Source: Terrisporobacter petrolearius (lineage in GTDB: Bacteria; Bacillota; Clostridia; Peptostreptococcales; Peptostreptococcaceae). Taken from it: a DNA stretch of 64,000 nt. The DNA is taken from positions 108,469-172,468 of the forward strand of contig NZ_JAHZMO010000005.1 in assembly GCF_020748185.1 (NCBI RefSeq). The letters run 5' to 3'. Each line of letters opens with the position of its first letter. Positions within the stretch are counted from its first letter, which is position 1. Of the stretch, positions 18,841 through 26,439 are shown in pieces. Both the position numbers and the translations under genes were made by a program. The notes beneath the pieces are model-generated. The model was not told the DNA's origin. It did no database searches and saw only the letters and a list, made by a program, of their open reading frames with translations.

Positions 18841-20547
18841 ATGAAAACTTTATGGCAATATACATTAAAGTATAAATATCAATTTTTATGTAGAATAATA
18901 ACCATCTCTTTAGTTGCTCTATCAAGTATTTGCTTTGATTTTCTAATGGGGTTTATAGTAGATATATTTGCAAGTGGTGACAGTAGTAAGTTTTCAACTA
19001 TTACTGTAACTAGTATATCTTTAATAATAATTATGTTTGTAACAGAATATATAGATGGTCTTGTTATGTCTTCCTATATTAAAAATACTGTAAATTATCT
19101 TAGAACAGACATTTTTTCTAAAGTAATAAATAAGGATATAAAAGACTTTTCTTTAGATAACAGCGGAAAATATATTTCTATTTTATATAATGATATAAAA
19201 ATCATAGAAGATAGCTTTTTTAATAATCTTTTCCAAGTTATATCATGTATTATATCCTTTACAATTTCATTAGTTGTATTATTTTCAATTAGTCCAAGTA
19301 TAGTAATTTTTATTTCTATTTTTGGAATTTTAGGGTTTATTATCCCCAATGCTTTATCAAAAAAATTAGTTCTTCAAAAAAATGAGTACTCTGAAAATTT
19401 AGAGCAGGTCACTTCAGTTACAAAAGATTTATTTTCTGGATTTGAAGTAATTAAAGGGTTTAATATAAGTAATAAAATTAACGAGATTTTTAATACTGCA
19501 TCAAATAACGTGGAAACTTCTAAGAAAAATTACTCTGTTTTAGAGGCAATAATAAGAGGGTTTTCTTTGTCATTTAGCGTTACTATTTATCTAGGAGTTC
19601 TTCTTCTTGGTGGATATCTTATGTACAAAAAAAGTATAACTGTTGGTACTGCTATAATAATCATTCAACTAAGCACTCATATTGTTGGTCCTGTAAAATT
19701 GAGTATATCATTAATAAATCAAATTAGGTCTGTATCCCTTATCGCTAATAAAATAGAAAATATTTTAGAAGATACTAAAGATAGTTTTGAAAATACCAAG
19801 TTAGATAATTTTACAAATTCTATAGAAATTAAAAACCTTAACTTTTCTTATAGCGAAGAAAGAAAAGCCTTAGATGATATTAATTTAAAAATAAATAAGA
19901 ATAAAAAGTATGCTATTGTTGGTGAAAGTGGATCTGGTAAAAGTACTTTGATAAAGCTTCTAATGAGATATTATAGTGATTATGAAGGAAAAATAATTAT
20001 TGACCATAATGATTTAAAAAATATTTATAGCTCTGACTTATATAAAAATATTTCTATGATTCAACAAAATGTATTTATGTTTGATGATAGCATAAAAGAA
20101 AACATAAGACTTTATTCTAATCATAGTGATGATGAAATTTTAAGTTCATGTGAAAGATCTGGATTAAGTAAATTGATTAATAGATTACCTAAAGGAATTA
20201 ATTCTTTAGTTGGTGAAAATGGAAATAAATTATCAGGTGGTGAAAAGCAAAGAATTGCTATTGCAAGAGCTTTAATAAATAATACACAAATACTAATTTT
20301 AGATGAATCTACTTCTGCCCTTGATAATGAAACAGCTTATAACTTGGAGAAATCCCTTTTAGACCTAAATGATTTAACTTTAATAACAGTAACTCATAAG
20401 TTAATCAAAAGTATTTTAATTAATTATGACGAAATTATTGTGATGAAAAATGGAAAAATCATTGAAATGGGTAGTTTCTATGATCTATTAAATCAAAAAG
20501 GATATTTCTATAGTTTATATACCATTCAAAGCGATAATATAGCTTAA
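18841..20547 (+). CDS. ABC exporter, fused permease-ATPase
   Basis: 568-residue half-size ABC exporter. The N-terminal membrane domain has six helices (residues about 15-300). The ATPase domain contains Walker A (GESGSGKST), the Q-loop (MIQQNVF), signature LSGGEKQR, Walker B (ILILDEST) and the switch His (TVTHK). Such proteins work as homodimers or with a second half-transporter, but no partner gene is adjacent. The substrate (peptide, lipid or drug) is unknown. GGAGG precedes the ATG by 5 bases, and the gene stands alone on the plus strand between rpoN and the TauE cluster. Confidence 0.9.
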   Translation: MKTLWQYTLKYKYQFLCRIITISLVALSSICFDFLMGFIVDIFASGDSSKFSTITVTSISLIIIMFVTEYIDGLVMSSYIKNTVNYLRTDIFSKVINKDIKDFSLDNSGKYISILYNDIKIIEDSFFNNLFQVISCIISFTISLVVLFSISPSIVIFISIFGILGFIIPNALSKKLVLQKNEYSENLEQVTSVTKDLFSGFEVIKGFNISNKINEIFNTASNNVETSKKNYSVLEAIIRGFSLSFSVTIYLGVLLLGGYLMYKKSITVGTAIIIIQLSTHIVGPVKLSISLINQIRSVSLIANKIENILEDTKDSFENTKLDNFTNSIEIKNLNFSYSEERKALDDINLKINKNKKYAIVGESGSGKSTLIKLLMRYYSDYEGKIIIDHNDLKNIYSSDLYKNISMIQQNVFMFDDSIKENIRLYSNHSDDEILSSCERSGLSKLINRLPKGINSLVGENGNKLSGGEKQRIAIARALINNTQILILDESTSALDNETAYNLEKSLLDLNDLTLITVTHKLIKSILINYDEIIVMKNGKIIEMGSFYDLLNQKGYFYSLYTIQSDNIA

Positions 20548-20589
20548 TAAATAATTCACTTTATACAACTATCTTACTCAAATTAAAAT

Positions 20590-20620
20590 GAGGTTGAATC
20601 ATTGATTCAACCTCTTAGTA
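20590..20620. terminator. Bidirectional terminator
   Basis: Perfect stem GAGGTTGAATC / GATTCAACCTC (20590-20614) with a 3-base loop. It lies between the ABC exporter (plus) and the first TauE gene (minus). Confidence 0.8.
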
Positions 20621-20646
20621 TATTAAATAATAAATTTACTTATAAA

Positions 20647-21540
20647 TTATTCTGTAACTACTTCAGATTCTTTTTTTAGGTTTTTCATTGCACCAGATAT
20701 CATACTAGCTCCAGTGTAAACAAGAACTGCCATTACAACCCATTTTAAAGTTTCTATTGGTAATGACTTAACGATAAATGCTGCTATAAATACACCAACC
20801 ACTCCACATAAGCCTACTATTAATGAAGCTTTTCTTGGATAAACTCCTTCTTTTATAAACTTAACAGAAGATACTGGTTGTAACATCGCACAAGATCCCA
20901 TCATTATTGGGAATGTAACTTGTGGTGATAATCCTAGGAAATAAGTTAATGCCATACATGGTGCAAATAACCCAACACCAGCTGTCATTAATGCTCCAAG
21001 AACTGCATTACCTACAAAACCTATAACAAGTTTTGCTCCAGAAAGCCCTATTGCATCTCCACCTCCTGGCATGTATCCCATTTTACTACAAAACATTAAT
21101 ACTGATGTAGCTAAAAGAGCTAGTCCCATTACTAATTGTATTTTTGCTTCATCCATCTTAGCTATTATTCCTGCTCCAATATAAGAACCTACAGCTGCAG
21201 CTATTAGCATAGAGAATAATGTTACAGGATCTACTTCAATAACTGTAGTAAATATAAACGCTTCACACATAACTGGTAAGCAACATCCAACATTTAAGAA
21301 TCCTGGAAGTTCTTTATCTTTTATGCCAATTTTAAAAAATTTGTTTGCGGCTACTATAAGTGCAAATGAGCCGATTCCTAACGTATCAAAGAAGTTAGCT
21401 ACCAAGCCTAGGGCTCCAACTCTCACCCCAGAAGGACTATCTAATTCTCCTGCTTCCTTTACTTGTCTAAAATCCTTAAAGAACGTGTAATAATAAACAC
21501 CCATTAAAGATAATAGAATTCCTCTTAATGCTAATAACAT
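20647..21540 (-). CDS. TauE/SafE family permease, paralogue 1
   Basis: 297-residue integral membrane protein of the TauE/SafE (DUF81) family with about eight helices. Shared motifs with the next two paralogues are NFFDTLGIGSFA, KELPGFLNVG, LPVMCEAFIFTTVIEVDPVT, FAPCMALTYFLG and FPIMMGSCA. The family transports small organic or sulfur-containing anions, but this substrate is unknown. It is the most divergent of the three, with Cys-rich differences (NVGCCLP, MFCSKMG). GGGGGAA lies 7 bases before the ATG. The acidic C-terminal tail is short. Confidence 0.85.
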   Translation of the reverse strand: MLLALRGILLSLMGVYYYTFFKDFRQVKEAGELDSPSGVRVGALGLVANFFDTLGIGSFALIVAANKFFKIGIKDKELPGFLNVGCCLPVMCEAFIFTTVIEVDPVTLFSMLIAAAVGSYIGAGIIAKMDEAKIQLVMGLALLATSVLMFCSKMGYMPGGGDAIGLSGAKLVIGFVGNAVLGALMTAGVGLFAPCMALTYFLGLSPQVTFPIMMGSCAMLQPVSSVKFIKEGVYPRKASLIVGLCGVVGVFIAAFIVKSLPIETLKWVVMAVLVYTGASMISGAMKNLKKESEVVTE

Positions 21541-21780
21541 TGGTTAATTCCCCCTAAAATTTATCTTTTATTTTTAGTGCAAAATACAGTTCAACAGTAC
21601 TTTTCAAACTGTCAAACTTTTACCTTTTTTATTATTATAGTAATTTGTTAAAAGTTATTCAATTAATTTATTAATATTTACATAAATTTATTTTTGAGCA
21701 TAAAATTTTTTTGCATAACTTTGTATACATTGATATCACTTTATTTAACAAAGTTTATATTAGTAATTTTTTTTGTACAT
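21541..21780. other. Intergenic region upstream of TauE paralogue 1
   Basis: Very AT-rich spacer that should hold a promoter for the gene ending at 20647. No ORF or structured RNA was recognised. Confidence 0.35.
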
Positions 21781-21816
21781 AAAAAATATACCACGATAAA
21801 TCGTGGTATATTTTTA
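21781..21816 (-). terminator. Rho-independent terminator after TauE paralogue 2
   Basis: Perfect stem ATATACCACGAT / ATCGTGGTATAT (21786-21811) with A and T runs on the two sides. Confidence 0.88.
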
Positions 21817-21846
21817 TTAAAATACATTGCAATCACTTAATTTTAA

Positions 21847-22728
21847 TTATGCTTCTATTTTTTTACTAGCTTTATTAGCAGCTATCAACATAGATGCTGA
21901 AGTATAGAATATAACAGCTATAACTAACCAAGTTAACACATCCATTGGTAAATTACTAACAAACTTTGCAGCTATATATACACCTACTGTTCCAGATAAA
22001 GCAATTACTAAAGCTGCTTTTCTTGGATAAGCTCCTTCTTTTATGAATTTAACTGATCCAACTGGCATTAATGTTGCACAAGATCCCATCATTATTGGGA
22101 AAGAAACTTGTGGGTTCATTCCTAAGAAATAAACTAATGCCATACATGGTGCATATAATCCTATACCAGCAGACATTAATGCTCCAAGTATAAAGTTACC
22201 TACTACAGCTATAACCAACTTAACTCCAGTAAGTCCTATTGCATCTCCACCACCTGGCATTAATCCAAGTTGTTTTAATAACATTAATACAGCAGTTATT
22301 AATAGTGCAAGACCCATAACTTTTTGGATTTTTACTTCATCCATTTTAGCTATTACACCAGCTCCAAGATATGAACCTAAAGCTGCTGCTGCAAGCATAG
22401 ATATTAGTGTTACTGGATCCACTTCTATAACTGTAGTGAATATTACTGCTTCACACATAACTGGAAGAGTATCAGCAACATTTAATAGTCCTGGAAGTTC
22501 TTTATCTCTAACTCCCATTTTCATAAATTTGTTCAATGCAACTGTTGGTGCAAATGATCCTATCCCTAATGTATCAAAGAAGTTTGTAGCAAAACCTACA
22601 AAACCTGCTTTTCCTACACTTACATCATCCAATTCACCTGCTGCAGATACTTGTCTGTAATCTTTTATGAAGAAGTATCCATATACAGACATTATAATGG
22701 CCCAAATTACTCTTACAATATTAACCAT
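21847..22728 (-). CDS. TauE/SafE family permease, paralogue 2
   Basis: 293-residue permease, closely similar to paralogue 3 over most of its length (GELDDVSVGK, NFFDTLGIGSFAPTVA from residue 49, GLLNVADTLPVMCEAVIFT, APCMALVYFLGMNPQVSFP). It starts 75 bases downstream of the proline racemase-family gene in the same direction with no terminator between, so the two are probably one transcript. Function in uptake or release of the racemase's substrate or a related metabolite is inferred from this linkage. GGGGGAATC precedes the ATG. Confidence 0.87.
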   Translation of the reverse strand: MVNIVRVIWAIIMSVYGYFFIKDYRQVSAAGELDDVSVGKAGFVGFATNFFDTLGIGSFAPTVALNKFMKMGVRDKELPGLLNVADTLPVMCEAVIFTTVIEVDPVTLISMLAAAALGSYLGAGVIAKMDEVKIQKVMGLALLITAVLMLLKQLGLMPGGGDAIGLTGVKLVIAVVGNFILGALMSAGIGLYAPCMALVYFLGMNPQVSFPIMMGSCATLMPVGSVKFIKEGAYPRKAALVIALSGTVGVYIAAKFVSNLPMDVLTWLVIAVIFYTSASMLIAANKASKKIEA

Positions 22729-22803
22729 AATATGATTCCCCCTATTTCATTTTGTATTATTATATTTATAGTTGAAATCTTAATTAAGCTATTGAATTAG
22801 ATG

Positions 22804-23811
22804 CTATTTTAATATAAAACCATACTTAACTGGATCTTCATCATCTATAACAAAATGATTGAATCCTGTTATATAAGCTGCTGCAGTTATTTCAGGTCTT
22901 ACTGCATCAAATTCACCAACTTTTTCAAGACCTACTATCTTACCTTTGAAAAGAGTTCCTAATATACTTTCGTATACAAAGTTTTCTCCTTCTTTTATTT
23001 CCCCTTTAGCATATAAAGTAGCAAGTTTAGCACTTGTACCTGTTCCACATGGAGATCTATCTACTTGACCTTGTCCAAATATAACAACGTTTTTGTAAGT
23101 TGCTTCTGGATGAGTAGGATCATCGTATATTTCAACTAAATCAACTGTTTTTATGTGATCTAGAGTTGGATGTTGTACTGATATTTCTCTGTTAACTATT
23201 TCCATCATTTCCATACCTATGTTATTTAATAATTGAGTATTTTTAGCCTCAACTTTAACACCAAATTGTTTTGCATGAACTATTGCAAAGAAACTTCCTC
23301 CAAATGATATATCAAATTTTATTTTTCCATATGGAGCCATTTCTATTTCACAGTCTTTTTTGTATAAGAAAGCTGGAACATTTACGAAAGATACTTCTCT
23401 AACTTTTCCATCTACTATTTTAGCTTCTGCTTCTATCATTCCTGCTGGAGCTTCCATTCTAACATGAGTAACTGGCTCTACCATATCTACCATTCCTGTT
23501 TCTATAGCAGCAGTTATAGCTCCTATTGAACCATGTCCACACATGTTTAGGTATCCTCCACCATCCATGAATATGATACCAAAATCAGCAGTTGGATCAC
23601 AAGGTTGAGTTATTATTGAACCGAACATGTCATTATGTCCTCTTGGTTCTAACATTATAGCTGTTCTTAAGTGGTCAAGATTTTTTTCTAAATACTCTTT
23701 TTTCTCAGCCATAGTATTACCTTTTATATTAGGAATTCCTCCTGTAACTATTCTTGTTGGTTCTCCCATAGTATGAGAGTCAATTGCTTGAATGCTTCTT
23801 GAAAATTTCAT
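22804..23811 (-). CDS. Proline racemase / 4-hydroxyproline epimerase family enzyme
   Basis: 335-residue cofactor-independent racemase. The two catalytic cysteines are Cys91 in MCGHGSIG and Cys255 in DRSPCGTGTSA, with EPRGHNDMFG and KNVVIFGQGQVDRSP as expected. Proline racemase feeds D-proline to D-proline reductase. The N-terminal motif reads SHTMGEPTRIV, where my recollection of clostridial proline racemase is an AGEATR-type sequence. GEPTR is seen in hydroxyproline epimerases, so proline, hydroxyproline or a related amino acid are all possible. It lies between TauE/SafE permeases, and no prd reductase genes are in the window. GGGGG sits about 9 bases before the ATG. Confidence 0.88.
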   Translation of the reverse strand: MKFSRSIQAIDSHTMGEPTRIVTGGIPNIKGNTMAEKKEYLEKNLDHLRTAIMLEPRGHNDMFGSIITQPCDPTADFGIIFMDGGGYLNMCGHGSIGAITAAIETGMVDMVEPVTHVRMEAPAGMIEAEAKIVDGKVREVSFVNVPAFLYKKDCEIEMAPYGKIKFDISFGGSFFAIVHAKQFGVKVEAKNTQLLNNIGMEMMEIVNREISVQHPTLDHIKTVDLVEIYDDPTHPEATYKNVVIFGQGQVDRSPCGTGTSAKLATLYAKGEIKEGENFVYESILGTLFKGKIVGLEKVGEFDAVRPEITAAAYITGFNHFVIDDEDPVKYGFILK

Positions 23812-24105
23812 TTGCCTGTCCCCCTAAAATCATTATTAAAATAAATATTTATAATATATTTATTGAATTAATCTATGATAAATAGATAAAAAAACGGTTT
23901 CAGCATCTACATTTACTTCTTAACGTTAATAAATTGACAATAAAATGTATATATAGCGCGAATACCATCACCGTAAAAAATGTAAATTTTCAGTCATTAA
24001 TCGACCATTTTTTACAACTCATCTATTTACCTATTTTCATTATAGTTAATTAATCTCAACTATTCAACAAAATTTTCACATTTTTCTATAATGCTTTTTT
24101 ATTAC
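23812..24105. other. Regulatory region upstream of the racemase gene
   Basis: Non-coding spacer containing a 10-bp perfect inverted repeat (listed separately) and AT tracts. No ORF was found. No clear -24/-12 sigma-54 promoter could be identified by eye. Confidence 0.4.
23973..24015. repeat. Inverted repeat upstream of the racemase gene
   Basis: GTAAAAAATG (23973-23982) and CATTTTTTAC (24006-24015) are perfect complements 23 bases apart. It is 160-200 bases before the racemase start. It could be a regulator-binding site or an RNA hairpin. Confidence 0.5.
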
Positions 24106-24146
24106 AAAAAATATATACCATACGTAGGAAGTATGGTATATATTTA
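24106..24146 (-). terminator. Rho-independent terminator after TauE paralogue 3
   Basis: Stem ATATATACCATAC / GTATGGTATATAT (24111-24143) followed by T-rich sequence on both strands. Confidence 0.85.
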
Positions 24147-24238
24147 ATATTAATTTTATCTCGTTTTGTATTTATTTATTAATTTTTATATGCATTTTGC
24201 ATCTTTTTATTATTTTTTTATATACAATCGTTATTTTT

Positions 24239-25150
24239 TTATTTATCATTTTCATTGTTTTCAGTACTGCTTTTATTTTCAGAGTCTTTTTTCTTATATG
24301 ATGAAATCAGCATAGATATAGAAGTATATAATATAACTGCAATTACTAACCATCTTAGTATATTAAGTGGCAATGATTTAACTATATATGCAGCTATAAA
24401 TACTCCTATTGCTCCAAATAATCCAAGTAATAATGCAGCTTTTCGAGGATACGCTCCTTCTTTAATAAATTTAACTGAACATACTGGCATTAATGTAGCA
24501 CATGATCCCATCATTATTGGAAAAGCAACTGCTGGCGACATTCCTAAAAAATAAACTAAAGCCATGCATGGTGCATAAAGTCCTATACCTGCCGTCATTA
24601 ATGCTCCAAGTATAAAGTTACCTACAATCCCTATACCTAATTTTATTCCCGTAAGACCTATAGCCTCTCCACCACCAGGCATTAAGTTTAATGCACCTAA
24701 AGTCATTAAAACGCCTGTTACTAATAAAGCAATTCCCATAATCTTTTGAATTTTAATTTCATCCAATTTAGATATTATACCAGCACCTAGCCAAGAACCT
24801 ACTGCTGATGCTACTAACATTGTTACTAATGTTATAGGTTCAACATCTATAACTGTAGTAAATATCACCGCTTCGCACATAACTGGTAAAGTATCCCCAA
24901 CATTTAATAGTCCAGGTAAATCCTTGTCTCTCACGCCCATTTTCAAGAACTTATTAAATGCTACTGTAGGTGCAAAGGAGCCTATACCTAAAGTATCAAA
25001 GAAATTAGTGATAAATCCCACAACGCTTACTTTTCCTACGCTAACATCATCTAGTTCACCCGATAACTTAACTTGCTTGTAATCTTTAATAAACACATAG
25101 TAATAAAATGTCATTAATACTGCCCAAACTACCCTTATAGCGTTTAACAT
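24239..25150 (-). CDS. TauE/SafE family permease, paralogue 3
   Basis: About 303 residues. The body resembles paralogue 2 almost throughout, including NFFDTLGIGSFAPTVA, VMCEAVIFTTVI and APCMALVYFLG. The C-terminus is a longer, charged tail (KKKDSENKSSTENNENDK). The start MLNAIRVVW at 25150 aligns with the start of the other paralogues and has GGAGG 11 bases upstream. An ATG at 25159 lies too close to the same site. It has its own terminator and is the first of the cluster in transcription order. Confidence 0.85.
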   Translation of the reverse strand: MLNAIRVVWAVLMTFYYYVFIKDYKQVKLSGELDDVSVGKVSVVGFITNFFDTLGIGSFAPTVAFNKFLKMGVRDKDLPGLLNVGDTLPVMCEAVIFTTVIDVEPITLVTMLVASAVGSWLGAGIISKLDEIKIQKIMGIALLVTGVLMTLGALNLMPGGGEAIGLTGIKLGIGIVGNFILGALMTAGIGLYAPCMALVYFLGMSPAVAFPIMMGSCATLMPVCSVKFIKEGAYPRKAALLLGLFGAIGVFIAAYIVKSLPLNILRWLVIAVILYTSISMLISSYKKKDSENKSSTENNENDK

Positions 25151-25361
25151 AACTAACATTCCCTCCTTTTCATTTTTTATTTTCTTATATATATGTATTA
25201 TTCATTTAATTTAGAATATTTATTTATAAAGAATTTATTTAACCTAAAACACTATGTTATCTATACAATTTGTGTAATCAAAACATTAAAAGCATAGCTA
25301 TAAATTTATTAAAAAGTTGAATTTTATATTTCATCTTAAGATATATAATACATAAAATTCT

Positions 25362-25402
25362 AAAAAAAAAAACCTTCTTGACCATCTTCAAGAAAGGTTT
25401 TA
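25362..25402 (-). terminator. Rho-independent terminator after the FNT gene
   Basis: Stem AAACCTTCTTG / CAAGAAAGGTTT (25370-25400) with a strong T-run on the minus strand. Confidence 0.85.
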
Positions 25403-25408
25403 TATCAA

Positions 25409-26215
25409 TTAACAAGCTTTGCTTAGTTCTTCTTTATTCTTTTTAGTTTTTTCCTTAGATAATAAGTAAGTTCCTGCTCCTAAGAATAATCCTCCACCTA
25501 TTATATTACCAATTGTAACAAATAATATGTGATATGCTGCTGCACCTATTGTTACTGTATTAGGTAATGGTGATAAAAGACAAGTTATTAATGTTGTCAT
25601 ATTTGCAATGCAATGCTGGAATCCGCTTGTAACAAATGCAAATAGACAAAGAAATACGACTAATATTCTACCTGCTTCATCCTTAGTTTTGTATGCACCT
25701 AAAACAGATGCACAAACTAAAATATTACATAGTATTCCTTGGAATATCAACTGAACTGATCCTGTCTCTATTTTATGAGCAGCTGCATAAGCAAAGTACT
25801 CTATAGTTGATCCTGTGCTTCCCATACCAGTTCCAATAAATAAACCTGATACTAAAATTGCTCCTAATAAATTCCCACCATAACTATATAATAATATTCT
25901 ACAAGTATCTTTTACACTAACTGCTTTTGCTAAAGATCCCACAACCATAACCATTGTATTACTTGTAAATAACTCATATCCTAATAGTATTACCATACTT
26001 AAAGCAAATGAGAAAGATATTCCCACTAATAAATTAGTCCCTGAAAAATTTGATGCATGGAACATTCCACCTATAGTGAATATTAGTATGCATCCTAAAC
26101 CTATGAACATACCTGCAAAAATAGATGAAACTATATATTTTATCTTGCTATCATTAAGTGTTTCAACTTTAACTTCAGCTTTATGAGCTAATAAGTCTAA
26201 TGTTTCTTGGTTCAT
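25409..26215 (-). CDS. Formate/nitrite transporter family channel
   Basis: 268-residue membrane protein of the FNT family, six helices. It shows the N-terminal helix motif FAGMFIGLGCIL, a NTMVMVVGS segment typical of the family, and AFVTSGFQHCIANM with the central His of the pore. FNT proteins pass small monovalent anions (formate, nitrite, hydrosulfide, acetate, lactate). Which one is used here cannot be told. It sits just downstream of the glycine reductase operon but after a strong terminator, so it has its own expression. AGGAG precedes the ATG. Confidence 0.87.
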   Translation of the reverse strand: MNQETLDLLAHKAEVKVETLNDSKIKYIVSSIFAGMFIGLGCILIFTIGGMFHASNFSGTNLLVGISFSFALSMVILLGYELFTSNTMVMVVGSLAKAVSVKDTCRILLYSYGGNLLGAILVSGLFIGTGMGSTGSTIEYFAYAAAHKIETGSVQLIFQGILCNILVCASVLGAYKTKDEAGRILVVFLCLFAFVTSGFQHCIANMTTLITCLLSPLPNTVTIGAAAYHILFVTIGNIIGGGLFLGAGTYLLSKEKTKKNKEELSKAC

Positions 26216-26384
26216 TTTTTTCTCCTATTCTTTTGTTGATTATAATTTTAATTTGTACTTTGTATACAACATTGTTATTTTATCACATTAGTTTATATTT
26301 TTAAATATTTTTTAAAACAAAAACTTATATACAAGTATAAAAATTTTATATTTGTGTTTTGTTATTTTTATATTTTTATATAAG

Positions 26385-26432
26385 AAAAGTTGTATCTTAG
26401 CAGATTCACATCTACTAAGATACAACTTTTTC
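26385..26432 (-). terminator. Terminator of the glycine reductase operon
   Basis: Perfect stem AAAAGTTGTATCTTAG / CTAAGATACAACTTTT around a loop of about 14 bases, immediately after the grdCD stop. Confidence 0.9.
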
Positions 26433-26439
26433 ATAAATA

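Noticed and set aside
23935..23967. Plus-strand TTGACA at 23935 as a promoter
   Set aside because: No -10 element at 16-18 bases, and it would point away from the racemase gene toward the 3' end of a minus-strand gene.
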